A stretch of 64,000 nt of DNA from Lysobacter stagni (GTDB taxonomy: Bacteria > Pseudomonadota > Gammaproteobacteria > Xanthomonadales > Xanthomonadaceae): positions 1,186,001 to 1,250,000 of the forward strand of contig NZ_JASGBI010000001.1 of assembly GCF_030053425.1 (NCBI RefSeq), written 5' to 3'. Positions 35,669 to 44,639 of this stretch are shown one piece after another. The notes below the pieces were generated by a model that was not told the DNA's origin, made no database searches, and worked only from the letters and a program-made list of their open reading frames with translations. Position numbers and translations under genes: made by a program. Numbering within the stretch: position 1 is the first letter of the stretch; each line of letters starts with the position of its first letter.

Positions 35669-35757
35669 GCGTGCATCTTGCGCCGCGCGCCTGCCCGGTG
35701 GAAGCGCCGGCCCGCCCGGGGCCGGCGCGCAGCGGACCGCGTCATCGCGCGTCGAGC

Positions 35758-36375
35758 TCATTTCGCGCGCGTGTACTCGATCTGCATCGCGTGCATTTCC
35801 TTGCCGCCGCGCGTTTCGTACATGTCGAAGACGTGATGGTCGTTGTCGACGATGCGCACCAGCTGGCGGACCGGAATCTTCGCGCCGCCCGCGGCCGGGT
35901 CGGTCATCTCGCCAGTGAAGGTGTAGGTGCGCGTGGCCGGGTCGTAGTCGCCGTAGGACACGAACAGCCCCGTCGAGCCGCTGTCCATCCAGCTGCTGTA
36001 GTACTTGCCGGTGACGTTGTCGAAGCCGGTGTAGCCAACGCCTTCGAACGGCTGGCCCATCCACTCGCCCTTGTAGTCCTGGCGAACGTGGCGGCCGCCC
36101 AGGACCAGCGTGCCGGTGGCGCTGCCCGACTGCACCATCGGCGGTGCGCCCGGTTCCATCCACATCGTCTGCTTCGTCGTCCAGTTGCCGGCCATGCCGG
36201 CCAGCTGCTTGTGCTGTTCACCGGGTGTGCCGGCCTTCTGCCACGCCTCCATCATCGCCTGCTGCTCGGCGGTGGGGTGCGGTGCGGCTTTCGCGGCCTT
36301 GGGTTCCTTCGCCGCGACGGCCAGCGGCAGCGCGGTCAGCAGGACGAGGCACAGCGGCATCTGCGCGATCTTCAT
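35758..36375 (-). CDS. DUF1579 family secreted protein
   Basis: 205 residues. The ATG at 36375 has AAGGAAT about 7 nt upstream. The signal peptide is MKIAQMPLCLVLLTALPLAVAA. The mature protein follows the DUF1579 layout: an N-terminal MMEAWQKAGTPGEQHKQLAGMAGNWTTKQTMWMEPG, then beta strands GSATGTLVLGGRHVRQDYKGEWMGQPFEGVGYTGFDNVTGKYYSSWMDS and YTFTGEMTDP. This is a lipocalin-like beta barrel of unknown ligand. It stands alone between the DUF4124 pair and tsaC. Confidence 0.82.
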   Translation of the reverse strand: MKIAQMPLCLVLLTALPLAVAAKEPKAAKAAPHPTAEQQAMMEAWQKAGTPGEQHKQLAGMAGNWTTKQTMWMEPGAPPMVQSGSATGTLVLGGRHVRQDYKGEWMGQPFEGVGYTGFDNVTGKYYSSWMDSGSTGLFVSYGDYDPATRTYTFTGEMTDPAAGGAKIPVRQLVRIVDNDHHVFDMYETRGGKEMHAMQIEYTRAK

Positions 36376-36472
36376 GGCGGATTCCTTCACGTGGGCGTTG
36401 CCGATCAACGCCGGCGCCGGGATGCTGCGACCGCGCCCGTTAACGGCGCGTGCTGCCGGGTTCCCGGGCGGG

Positions 36473-37036
36473 TCAGGCGCGGATCTGTGCGCCGCTGCGC
36501 GCGTCGCGGATCGCGGTGGGCGAGGCCAGGCCGCCGGTTTCGCCGGTGCCGGTTCCATCCACCTGCGCCAGCACGCGCGGGTCGAGTTCGCCGCGCGCGT
36601 AGGCCGGCGGCTCGCCGGCGAGGTTGGCGCTGGTGGACACCAGCGGACCGCCGAACGCCGCACACAGCGCGACCACGTCCGGGTGTGCGCTCACGCGCAC
36701 GGCCACGCCATCGTGCACGCCGGTGATCCAGCGCGGCACGCGTGGCGTGGTGGGCACGATCCACGTGTTCGGCCCCGGCCAGGAGGACAGCACCGCCTCG
36801 CGTTGCGCGTCGGTCAGGGCGTTCCAGTCGAGCAGGCCGTCGAGCTGTTCACGGGCGCCGGCGATCAGGATCACGCCCTTGTCCACCGGACGCTGCTTGA
36901 GGGACAGCAGGCGCAGCACCGCGGCTTCGTCGAACGGATCGCAGCCCAAACCCCACACGGCCTCGGTGGGGTAGGCGATCACGCCGCCGCGGCGGAGCAC
37001 GGCGGCGGCGTCTGCAGCGGACAGCGGAGCGCGCAT
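36473..37036 (-). CDS. tsaC: threonylcarbamoyl-AMP synthase (TsaC/Sua5/YrdC type)
   Basis: 187 residues, the short TsaC form without the Sua5 extension. YrdC-fold motifs: GGVIAYPTEAVWGLGCDPFDE at the start, then LSLKQRPVDKGVILIAG, with PGPNTWIVP and STSANLAGEPPA for ATP/threonine/bicarbonate binding. The enzyme makes threonylcarbamoyl-AMP for the t6A37 modification of tRNAs reading ANN codons. It starts 13 nt after topA on the same strand, so the two are probably co-transcribed. Confidence 0.93.
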   Translation of the reverse strand: MRAPLSAADAAAVLRRGGVIAYPTEAVWGLGCDPFDEAAVLRLLSLKQRPVDKGVILIAGAREQLDGLLDWNALTDAQREAVLSSWPGPNTWIVPTTPRVPRWITGVHDGVAVRVSAHPDVVALCAAFGGPLVSTSANLAGEPPAYARGELDPRVLAQVDGTGTGETGGLASPTAIRDARSGAQIRA

Positions 37037-37049
37037 GGCCGCCCGCGCC

Positions 37050-39560
37050 TCAGGCCCTGGTGGCCTTCTTCACGACCTTCTTCGCCGCGGTCTTCTTGGT
37101 CGCCTTGGCCGCGGTCTTCTTGACTGCCTTCTTCACAGTCTTCTTGGCGGCGACTTTCTTGGCAGCCTTCTTCGCCGGCGCCTTGGCGGCAGTGGTTGCC
37201 TTCTTTGCGGCTTCCTTCCGAACCTTGACCGCCGGTTCCTTCTTCGCCGCCTTCTTGCCGAAGCGGCCGCGTACCGGCTTGCCGGTGTCGGCGAGCAGCT
37301 GGGTGACTTCCTCCAGCGTCAGCGACGCAGGCTCGCGGTCCTTCGGGATCTTGCCGTTGAGCTTGCCGTCGCTGATGTACGGACCGAAGCGGCCGTTGAG
37401 CACCTGGATGTCGCTGTCGTCCCACTGCTTGATGATGCGGTTGCGGGCGATCTCTTCCTTCTGCTCGATCAGGAACACCGCGCGCGCCAGGTCGATGGTG
37501 TACGGATCGTCTTCCTTGGTCAGCGACGCATACGTGGTGCCGCGCTTGGCGAACGGGCCGAAGCGGCCGATGCCGACGCTGACTTCATGGCCGTCGTTGA
37601 GGCCCAGCTTGCGCGGCAGCTTGAACAGCTCCAGCGCGTCCTCCAGCGTGATGGTGTGCATCGACTGGCCGGGGCGCAGCGAGGCGAACTCCAGCTTCTC
37701 GTCGGTGTCCTTGTCGCCGATCTGCGCATAGGGCCCGAAACGACCCAGGCGCACGCTGACCGGCTTGCCGGACTTCGGGTCGGTGCCCAGCTCGCGCGCG
37801 CCGGTGGCTTCGCTGCGGTCGACCGATTCGGTCTTGTCCTCGACCAGTTCCTTGAACGGGCCCCAGAACTTCTCCATCAGCGGCACCCATTCCTCTTCGC
37901 CGCGCGAAACGGCGTCGAGTTCGTCCTCGAGCTTGGCGGTGAAGTCGTAGTCCACGTAGCGCGTGAAGTGCGAGGACAGGAACTTCGACACCGCGCGGCC
38001 GACGTCGGACGGACGGAAGCTGCGGCCTTCCATCTCGACGTACTTGCGGAACAGCAGCGTCTGGATGATCGAGGCGTAGGTGGACGGACGGCCGATGCCG
38101 TACTCCTCCAGCGCCTTCACCAGCGCCGCTTCGGTGAAGCGCGGTGGCGGCTGGGTGAAATGCTGGTCGGCGTGGATGCGGTCCAGCGGCACGCGGTCGC
38201 CGGTCTTCATCGCCGGCAGCTTGCGGCCTTCGTCCTCGTCCTCGGCGGCCTTGGTGTCCTTGCCTTCCTCGTACACGGCGAGGAAGCCCGGGTCCACGAC
38301 CGTGGTGCCGGACGCGCGGAACGCGTGCTCGCCGCCGGCGGCCAGTTCGACCGAGACCGTGTTGAGCGTCGCCGGCACCATCTGCGAAGCCACTGCGCGC
38401 TTCCAGATCAGCTCGTAGAGCTTGCGTTCGTCGTCGCTGAGGAAGCGCGCCACCGAGGACGGCGTCCGCAGCGCGGAGGTCGGACGCACGGCTTCGTGCG
38501 CTTCCTGCGCGTTCTTCGACTTGTTCTGGTACGCGTTGGGCTTGTCGGGCAGCGCGCGCGTGCCGTAGTCGCGTGCGATGACGTCGCGCATCTCGGCGAT
38601 CGCGTCGACCGACAGCGTCACCGAGTCGGTACGCATGTAGGTGATCAGGCCGACCGTGCCTTCCTCGCCGATCGCCACGCCTTCGTACAGCTTCTGCGCG
38701 ACCTGCATGGCCTTGCGCGTGGTGAAGCCGAGCTTGCGCGAGGCTTCCTGCTGCAGCGTGGAGGTGGTGAACGGCGCGGCCGGACGGCGCTTGCGTTCCT
38801 TGCTGGCGACGTCGGTGACGTGCAGCGTGCCCTTGGCTGCGGCGACGATACGCTTGCGCGCGTCCTCGGCGGTGTCGCCGTCGGTGACGGTGAACTGTTC
38901 GAACTTCTTGCCGTCGAGCTTGACGAGTTTCGCGGTGAAGGCCTGCGTCGGGTGCGCGCACTCGGCCTCGATCGACCAGTACTCGCGTGCGACGAAGGCT
39001 TCGATCTCCTCCTCGCGCTCCACGATCATGCGCAGCGCAGGCGACTGCACGCGGCCGGCGGACAGGCCGCGCTGCACCTTGCGCCACAGCACGGGCGACA
39101 GGTTGAAGCCGACCAGGTAATCCAGAGCGCGACGTGCCTGCTGTGCATCGACCAGATCGCTGGCGATGGCGCGCGGTTGCAGCATCGCTTCCTTGATGGC
39201 TCGCGGGGTGATCTCGGTGAACACGACGCGCTGCAGGGTCTTGCCTTCCAGCAGGCCGCGTTCCTTCAGGATCTCCGCGATGTGCCAGCTGATCGCTTCG
39301 CCTTCGCGGTCCGGGTCGGTCGCCAGGTACAGCGCCTCGGCGCTCTTGGCCGCCTTGGCGATGGCGTCCACGTGCTTCTCGTTCTTGTCGATCAGGTCGT
39401 AGCGCATGGCGAAGCCGCGCTCCGGATCGACCGCGCCCTCCTTGGGCACCAGATCCCGCACATGGCCATAGGAGGCCAGGACCGTGAAGTCCTTGCCGAG
39501 GTATTTGTTGATCGTCTTGGCCTTGGCAGGCGACTCGACGATGAGGAGGTTCTTGGCCAT
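37050..39560 (-). CDS. topA: DNA topoisomerase I (type IA)
   Basis: 836 residues. The Toprim domain opens with NLLIVESPAKAKTINKYLG. The active-site Tyr is in GLITYMRTDSVTLS near residue 305. Instead of the Cys4 zinc fingers of E. coli TopA, the C-terminal region has three G-R-F-G-P-(Y/F) repeats (GRFGPYAQIGD, GRFGPFAKRG, GRFGPYISDG) typical of the Toprim C-terminal-repeat form. A tail of about 80 residues made almost entirely of Lys, Ala and Val follows and should bind DNA non-specifically. The enzyme relaxes negative supercoils. Confidence 0.96.
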   Translation of the reverse strand: MAKNLLIVESPAKAKTINKYLGKDFTVLASYGHVRDLVPKEGAVDPERGFAMRYDLIDKNEKHVDAIAKAAKSAEALYLATDPDREGEAISWHIAEILKERGLLEGKTLQRVVFTEITPRAIKEAMLQPRAIASDLVDAQQARRALDYLVGFNLSPVLWRKVQRGLSAGRVQSPALRMIVEREEEIEAFVAREYWSIEAECAHPTQAFTAKLVKLDGKKFEQFTVTDGDTAEDARKRIVAAAKGTLHVTDVASKERKRRPAAPFTTSTLQQEASRKLGFTTRKAMQVAQKLYEGVAIGEEGTVGLITYMRTDSVTLSVDAIAEMRDVIARDYGTRALPDKPNAYQNKSKNAQEAHEAVRPTSALRTPSSVARFLSDDERKLYELIWKRAVASQMVPATLNTVSVELAAGGEHAFRASGTTVVDPGFLAVYEEGKDTKAAEDEDEGRKLPAMKTGDRVPLDRIHADQHFTQPPPRFTEAALVKALEEYGIGRPSTYASIIQTLLFRKYVEMEGRSFRPSDVGRAVSKFLSSHFTRYVDYDFTAKLEDELDAVSRGEEEWVPLMEKFWGPFKELVEDKTESVDRSEATGARELGTDPKSGKPVSVRLGRFGPYAQIGDKDTDEKLEFASLRPGQSMHTITLEDALELFKLPRKLGLNDGHEVSVGIGRFGPFAKRGTTYASLTKEDDPYTIDLARAVFLIEQKEEIARNRIIKQWDDSDIQVLNGRFGPYISDGKLNGKIPKDREPASLTLEEVTQLLADTGKPVRGRFGKKAAKKEPAVKVRKEAAKKATTAAKAPAKKAAKKVAAKKTVKKAVKKTAAKATKKTAAKKVVKKATRA

Positions 39561-39637
39561 GGGGGCTCCGCAGGACCGTCCCGGTCCCGCCGGCGAATCT
39601 TGTTGGATGGGGGTGTTAGCGAGGGGTAAAGAAGCAG

Positions 39638-39663
39638 ACGCCCGCGGTAGGGACCGCGGGCGT
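39638..39663 (-). terminator. terminator between the GYF/RDD gene and topA
   Basis: The 11-bp perfect stem ACGCCCGCGGT / ACCGCGGGCGT has a 4-nt loop. On the minus strand it is followed by a T-rich stretch (CTGCTTCTTTACC), so it should separate the upstream GYF/RDD transcript from topA. Confidence 0.7.
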
Positions 39664-39786
39664 GGGGGCGCTTCCTTTTTCTATTGAGCCCATGCGCCGG
39701 GCCGGCCTGTCAAGCTCGGCCGTTCCGGACCGCCGCTACCCCGCCGGAACCGGGATCGCGGTCCCGGCCCGTTCAGCTTCGCCGTC

Positions 39787-40704
39787 TCAGCGGCTCATGC
39801 CCGCCAGGACGCCGATGAAGACCACGATCATCGCGAAGTAGAACACCATCAGCAGCGTGGAGAGCACGATAACGGTGATGGTCACCCCTCCCAGCTCATG
39901 GCGCTGGCGGTGCGACTGGGATGTGAAGGCCCAGCGGTCCACGACCAGGGTGCTGGCGATCATGTCGTGCAGGGCGCGCTTGCGGTCGGTGAAGGCGGCC
40001 ATCAGGTAGCCGATGCACAGGATCAGCGAGCTGGGGATGGTGGCGAAGAAGCGGCCGATGCCCCGCAGCAGGCTGATCCGCTCGCCGTCGTCGTCGGTGA
40101 CCTTGATGCCCACGGCCAGCTTGCCGAGCGTGGCCTGGTTCACCGAGGCATGCATCCACCCGAAGTACAGCATCATCAGCGCCAGCTGCAGCACGTAGAA
40201 CACGCCGAAAGCGCCCGTGTCCTTGCCGGTGATCAGAGAGGTGCCGCTGACGCCGAACACGGCGCCCGCGATGCCGAACACGATCATCAGCAACACCGTA
40301 TCGATCATGTAGGCGGCGTATCGCTTCCAGAATCCGGCGTAGACCACCTCGCCGTCGGCGACGTAGTCGTAATCGCCGGCGACCGCCGTACGCGGCGGCG
40401 CGTAGGGCGAATGGGCGTCCTGTACCGCCGGCCGCACGCGGGGCTCGGCGATCGCGTACGGGTTGTATTGGCTGTTGGCGGCGCTTGCGCGTTGCGCGTC
40501 GGAGTCCTGCGTCGCGGTGACGGGCACTTCGGGCGCGAGCACCTCACCCATCACCGAACGCCAGGGCGTCCATTCGCCCATGCCCTCGCGCCAGACCAGC
40601 GTCTCGGGGCGGAGCTGGCCGAGAGCATGCAGCTGGGCGAGGTCGGATCCACTGACCGGGCCAAGCCGGTTGCGGTCGGAATCGCTGTAGTACCACTGGG
40701 TCAT
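39787..40704 (-). CDS. GYF_2 and RDD domain membrane protein
   Basis: 305 residues. Residues about 1-55 form a GYF_2 domain (WYYSDSDRNRLGPVSGSDLAQLHALGQLRPETLVWREGMGEWTPW), a fold that binds proline-rich peptides. After a variable linker comes an RDD domain of about 170 residues: FWKRYAAYMIDTVLLMIVFG, GKLAVGIKVTDDDGERISLLRGIGRFFATI and DRKRALHDMIASTLVV, with three helices. A final helix ends the protein (VTITVIVLSTLLMVFYFAMIVVFIG). The RDD domain is a transport-related membrane module of unclear role. A second GYF_2 protein is encoded just upstream, so the two probably work together. Confidence 0.85.
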   Translation of the reverse strand: MTQWYYSDSDRNRLGPVSGSDLAQLHALGQLRPETLVWREGMGEWTPWRSVMGEVLAPEVPVTATQDSDAQRASAANSQYNPYAIAEPRVRPAVQDAHSPYAPPRTAVAGDYDYVADGEVVYAGFWKRYAAYMIDTVLLMIVFGIAGAVFGVSGTSLITGKDTGAFGVFYVLQLALMMLYFGWMHASVNQATLGKLAVGIKVTDDDGERISLLRGIGRFFATIPSSLILCIGYLMAAFTDRKRALHDMIASTLVVDRWAFTSQSHRQRHELGGVTITVIVLSTLLMVFYFAMIVVFIGVLAGMSR

Positions 40705-40729
40705 GTGCAGATCCTCGAAAGCGGTGGAA

Positions 40730-41455
40730 TCAAGGTGAAGGGCGGCACTGCCTTGGCCGGAACCGGGTCGGCAGGTCGCCGCCGGTGCAGTCCCATGTCG
40801 GGTCGTCCTGCCCGGAGCGGGTGAACATCCAGGCGTGTCCGTCGCGGTTGCCGGTGATGTCGCCCACCTGGATCAGGAACCCGCAACGGCCATCGCTCTC
40901 GCCGAACTCCACGCTCGAGGCAGGAAGCGAAGAGTGGTCCCGCAATACCGGCACCATCGCGTCATTGCCCGGGCAGCGGCCATGGTTGGCGACGTGGGCA
41001 TCGACCGCATGCTCGATCTCCACGGCGGTGGGATACAGCTGGACCAGCTTCGCGCGCACGGTGTAATCGCGGTACGCCGGAACGGCGATCGCCGCGAGGA
41101 TGCCGACCATCGGGACGGTCAGTGCGGCCACCACGATCAGCGCGATCGCGCAGCCCGACAGGCCGCGCTTGCGCTCGGATGCGGTGCGACGCGCGCCCGG
41201 CATCGGGCGGGAAGCGGCGGGCGTCGCGCGCGGCATGACCGGCGGCAGAGGCGGTGGCAGCGAGGCATCGGGCTGGACCCCGGCCAGATCGAGTTCGATG
41301 ATCTGCCGGTCCAGCGGCTGCCATTCGGGCAGGGCGGCATGCCAGACGAGCGTGTCGCGCTGGATGAGGCGCTCGCGGAATCGCTTGCGCATCTCGTCGG
41401 CCGTATGCGGCCCGACACGACCCCGCGCGGGGTCGTGGTAGTACCAATCCGTCAT
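40730..41455 (-). CDS. GYF_2 domain fused to a pilin-like segment
   Basis: 241 residues. The N-terminal GYF_2 domain (WYYHDPARGRVGPHTADEMRKRFRERLIQRDTLVWHAALPEWQPL) is followed by a Pro/Arg-rich linker and one membrane helix. Its sequence (GCAIALIVVAALTVPMVGILAAIAVPAYRDYTVRAKL) closely resembles the N-terminal helix of type IV pilins (LAAIAIPAYQDYTVRA), but the prepilin cleavage site and the GFTLIE segment are missing. The C-terminal part has a Cys pair (GRCPG, GRCGF) and further Cys near the end. It probably keeps its GYF domain in the cytoplasm and the pilin-like domain in the periplasm. It ends 25 nt before the GYF/RDD gene. Confidence 0.82.
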   Translation of the reverse strand: MTDWYYHDPARGRVGPHTADEMRKRFRERLIQRDTLVWHAALPEWQPLDRQIIELDLAGVQPDASLPPPLPPVMPRATPAASRPMPGARRTASERKRGLSGCAIALIVVAALTVPMVGILAAIAVPAYRDYTVRAKLVQLYPTAVEIEHAVDAHVANHGRCPGNDAMVPVLRDHSSLPASSVEFGESDGRCGFLIQVGDITGNRDGHAWMFTRSGQDDPTWDCTGGDLPTRFRPRQCRPSP

Positions 41456-41533
41456 GGTGCCCCCGAACTCGTCCTGAGTGAGAACCCAGCGGCCTTGCCG
41501 ATGTCTCCCCAGACCCGGCCGCCGGAACCGTGA

Positions 41534-42022
41534 CTAATGTACCGGTTCGGGCTCGTCCTCGAACATCTGCGTTTCCATCCAGGCGTAGGCCGCCTCGGAC
41601 CCAGGCTGGTTGAACAGCACCATCAGCACGACCCATTTCAGGTCGTCCAGGTCGATCTCGTCCTGGTCCAGGGCCATGGCGCGATCGAGCACCAGTTCGC
41701 GCTGGTCCGCGTCCAGGACGCCGTGCTGCTCCAGGAACAGCAGGAAGCCGCGGCACTCGACGTCCAGCTTGTCCAGTTCCGGCCCGAAGTACACGCGCAC
41801 CGGGCCATTGGCGCGCGGGGCGCTGGCGCTGGGCCGCTGCTGGGCCAACGCGTCAAGCCATTCGAACGCCTTGTTGATCTCGGCGGGACTGAAACCGGCC
41901 TTGCCGAGTTCGTCGAAGAGAGGGCCGCTGCGGAGCGAATCCCGGTCGCGGACGAGGTCCGCATCGTCAGTGAAGTAATGCTCGAACAGGTACAGCAGGA
42001 CGTCCAGAATGCTCTCTTTCAT
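41534..42022 (-). CDS. smg: Smg (DUF494) family protein
   Basis: 162 residues from the ATG at 42022 ([17 protein letters not shown]), which matches the known Smg N-terminus; a start seven codons upstream is less likely. The protein is acidic and helical, with [45 protein letters not shown] and [23 protein letters not shown] as in other family members. Its biochemical role is not established. In gammaproteobacteria it lies next to dprA and def/fmt, which is also true here. Confidence 0.92.
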   Translation of the reverse strand: MKESILDVLLYLFEHYFTDDADLVRDRDSLRSGPLFDELGKAGFSPAEINKAFEWLDALAQQRPSASAPRANGPVRVYFGPELDKLDVECRGFLLFLEQHGVLDADQRELVLDRAMALDQDEIDLDDLKWVVLMVLFNQPGSEAAYAWMETQMFEDEPEPVH

Positions 42023-42097
42023 TTCCCTCGGCCTGCGCCGCACGCGGCGCGGTGGGCAGAACTTGCAGGTGACCCGCCGCCGCCCCGGACCATGCCG

Positions 42098-43234
42098 TCA
42101 GCGGTTGCGGAAGTACCGGCCGTGTTGTGAAAACACGCGGCCATCAAGCTCCATGAGCAGCAGCATGGAGGACACTGCAGCGGTCGTCAATCCAGTTCGC
42201 TCGACCAGCTGATCCATAGCGGTTGGGTCGTGGCCCAGTGCGTGCCACAAGGTCTGGTAGTCGGCATCGCCGTGCCCCAGTCCCGCTTCCACTGTGGCCT
42301 CACGTCCCTGAACCGGGTGGATGGGGGCGTCCAGACGGATCTGCAAGTCCTGCGCCAGCAGCGCCGCCTGCGACGCCAGGGCCTGGATGACCTCCGTTGC
42401 GGAGGTCGCCAGCGTGGCTCCGTCGCGGATCAACCGGTGGCACCCGCGCGCCAACGGGTTGTGGATCGAGCCCGGCACGGCGAACACCTCACGGCCCGCT
42501 TCCGCCGCCAGTCGCGCGGTGATCAGCGCGCCCGAGCGCTCGGCGGCTTCGATCACCAGCGTGCCCAGAGCTAGACCGGCGAGGATCCGGTTGCGCAAGG
42601 GGAAGTGGAACGGCTGCGGTTGCGTGCCTGGCACGTACTCGCTCACGACGGCGCCCGCGCGGGCGAGACGGTCGCGAAGCGGCGCGTTGGCGGGCGGGTA
42701 CGGCACGTCCGGACCGGTGCCCAGGACGGCTACGGTCCGGCCTTCGACGGACAGCGCCGCTTCGTGCGCGACGGTGTCCACGCCGGCCGCCATGCCGCTG
42801 GCCACGCACAACCCGGAGGTCGCGATGGCGCGGGCGAAATCGCGTGCATTCTCGCGGCCCGAAGGCGTGGGCGAGCGGCTGCCGACCACCGCCACCGAGG
42901 GATGCCAGAGCAGCGTGGGATCGCCGTCCACGAACAGCGCGAGGGGCGGGTCGGCGATGCGCCGCAGCGGCGCGGGGTAGTCGGGGTCGTGCCAGCCGAG
43001 CAGATGCCGCGCGTCGTCGTCGAGCCAGGCGAGGACGCGCGCGTCGACCGGGTCAGGCCGGCGCAGCGCGGTGCATTGCGGTGGCGTGAGTCCGGCGGCA
43101 CGCCAGACGTCCGGCCCGGCATCCAGTGCCGCTGCGGGGGTGCCGCAGTCCTGCAGCAATTGGCGACGCGGACCGGCGGCGCCGCCGGCGGATATCAGGC
43201 GCAGCAGCGCGATGCGATCGGGAGACAGTGACAT
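42098..43234 (-). CDS. dprA: DNA-processing protein DprA
   Basis: 378 residues. The Rossmann-like DprA core contains AVVGSRSPTPSGRENARDFA, GLCVASGMAAGVDTVAHEAAL, VAVLGTGPDVPYPPAN and RNRILAGLALGTLVIEAAERSGALITARLAAEAGREVFAVPG. A C-terminal winged-helix region (MDQLVERTGLTTAAVSSMLLLMELDGRV) is also present. DprA loads RecA on incoming single strands during natural transformation. It starts upstream of smg and downstream of the LysM gene on the same strand. Confidence 0.95.
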   Translation of the reverse strand: MSLSPDRIALLRLISAGGAAGPRRQLLQDCGTPAAALDAGPDVWRAAGLTPPQCTALRRPDPVDARVLAWLDDDARHLLGWHDPDYPAPLRRIADPPLALFVDGDPTLLWHPSVAVVGSRSPTPSGRENARDFARAIATSGLCVASGMAAGVDTVAHEAALSVEGRTVAVLGTGPDVPYPPANAPLRDRLARAGAVVSEYVPGTQPQPFHFPLRNRILAGLALGTLVIEAAERSGALITARLAAEAGREVFAVPGSIHNPLARGCHRLIRDGATLATSATEVIQALASQAALLAQDLQIRLDAPIHPVQGREATVEAGLGHGDADYQTLWHALGHDPTAMDQLVERTGLTTAAVSSMLLLMELDGRVFSQHGRYFRNR

Positions 43235-43258
43235 CGCGGCACGCTACGCCGCAAACGA

Positions 43259-43282
43259 CGACGGCGCCCTGAGGCGCCGTCG
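43259..43282 (-). terminator. hairpin after the LysM gene
   Basis: The perfect 10-bp stem CGACGGCGCC / GGCGCCGTCG has a 4-nt loop. On the minus strand only three T follow, so termination is probably weak and some transcripts may read into dprA. Confidence 0.5.
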
Positions 43283-43310
43283 CATGGATGGGTCGGAAGA
43301 CTCCGAACCG

Positions 43311-44468
43311 TCAGTTGGTCGCGTCCGGATGCTTCAGGCGGTAGCCCAGGCGGGTCGGGCGCACGCCGTCCATGACCAGCGCGTAGCTGACCTTGTCGAA
43401 GGTGCGGAACACCATCGCATGGCCGGCGAACTCGTCGGGCATCTTCACCTTGCTGCCGCGGCCGTAAGCATCCGGGCTGCGGTTGGTGCCGTGCGCGACG
43501 CGGTCGACTTCGATGCTGCCCTCGCGCCAGGTCGAGAACACGGTGCCGTTGTCGACGCCATCCGCCGAGCCGACCGACAGCGCGATCACGTCGCGGGTGC
43601 CGCCGGTGGTGATCATGTCGGCCACGGCGATCACGCGCGCCTTCTCGACAGCGATCTCCTGGGCCGGAGCGTGCGGCATGAAGTTCAGGTCGTACGGCTG
43701 GGCTTCCACCGGGATGAGGCGGTCTCCCACGCGCACTTCGTCGCCGACGCCGTCGATCACCAGCGTGGCGGCCTCGGCGTCGCCGACGATGCCGCGGCTG
43801 ATGGTGCCGGTGGTCATCTTCCGCAGCTCGTAGCCCAGGAACTCGCCGCCGCCGGCGGGGATCTGGTAGGCCCACAGCGACTCGGTGCCCCAGTCGCGGT
43901 CGCCGCGGAAGTTCAGCGTCTCGCCGCGACGGTTGGAGTTGCCACAGCAACGGTCCGGGTCGGGGCTGACGTAGCGCTGCGTCGGGCGCACCACGGCGTA
44001 ACGCTGGCCGGGCTGAGCGTCCGCCAGGCCCTTCACGTAGGCGACCTGGTCCAGGCTGCTGCGCAGGCGGTCCTCTTCCAGGCCGACCACGTAGGGCAGG
44101 TCCTCGAACTGGTCGACCACGCGCAGATCCTTCAGGAAGGACTCCACGTCGGACAGCGGGATGGTGTTGATCGGCGCTTCCTGGCGCGGACCTTCCTGCA
44201 CCGCGACGCGGTCAAGGTAGGCCAGGGACAGGACGTCCCCCGGGAAAATGAGGTGCGGGTTCTTGACCTGCGGGTTGGCCTGCCAGATCTCGGGCCACAG
44301 CCACGGCTTCTGGAGGAAGCGGCCAGCGATGTCCCAGAGGGTGTCGCCCTTCTTCACCACGTAGGTGTCGGGGTGGCCCCCGGCGACTTCGGCGGCAACG
44401 CCGTAGGTGGCAATCGTAAGCAGCGCAGCGGCCATTACCGTGCGCAGCGGTTTGAACATGGTGCCCAT
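43311..44468 (-). CDS. LysM domain secreted protein
   Basis: 385 residues. The ATG at 44468 follows AAGGGGA by 7 nt. A signal peptide (FKPLRTVMAAALLTIATYGVAA) precedes one LysM domain (DTYVVKKGDTLWDIAGRFLQKPWLWPEIWQANPQVKNPHLIFPGDVLSL), the peptidoglycan-binding module. The remaining 280 residues contain several short beta-rich units (DRLIPVEAQ, KVKMPDEFAGHAMVFRTFDKVSYALVM) and no catalytic motif. This is the protein that commonly sits between dprA and def in gammaproteobacteria. It is divergent from def. A cell-wall role is inferred. Confidence 0.88.
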   Translation of the reverse strand: MGTMFKPLRTVMAAALLTIATYGVAAEVAGGHPDTYVVKKGDTLWDIAGRFLQKPWLWPEIWQANPQVKNPHLIFPGDVLSLAYLDRVAVQEGPRQEAPINTIPLSDVESFLKDLRVVDQFEDLPYVVGLEEDRLRSSLDQVAYVKGLADAQPGQRYAVVRPTQRYVSPDPDRCCGNSNRRGETLNFRGDRDWGTESLWAYQIPAGGGEFLGYELRKMTTGTISRGIVGDAEAATLVIDGVGDEVRVGDRLIPVEAQPYDLNFMPHAPAQEIAVEKARVIAVADMITTGGTRDVIALSVGSADGVDNGTVFSTWREGSIEVDRVAHGTNRSPDAYGRGSKVKMPDEFAGHAMVFRTFDKVSYALVMDGVRPTRLGYRLKHPDATN

Positions 44469-44588
44469 CTGGCAATCCCCTTACCGCCCCTGAATCGCTG
44501 CACCAGGCAGCTTCCCCACACGGGGCCCCGCGGCAATATAGCCCAGAAGAACCACAGGGTTGCAAGCGTCGTCACCCCATAACGGGGT

Positions 44589-44594
44589 TACAAT
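44589..44594 (+). promoter_or_regulatory. possible -10 element of the def-fmt-rsmB operon
   Basis: TACAAT lies 46 nt before the def start. No convincing -35 is present at the right distance. The preceding CCCC-ATAA-CGGGG inverted repeat may be an additional control element. Confidence 0.35.
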
Positions 44595-44639
44595 CACGCT
44601 ACTTCCTGCGGTTGTGACACGCGCCCCCATTTCCACGCC

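Noticed and set aside
37035..39629. 864-codon plus-strand frame antisense to topA
   Set aside because: The product has the low-complexity His/Arg/Gln/Gly-rich composition of an antisense frame and no motif, while topA is complete on the other strand.
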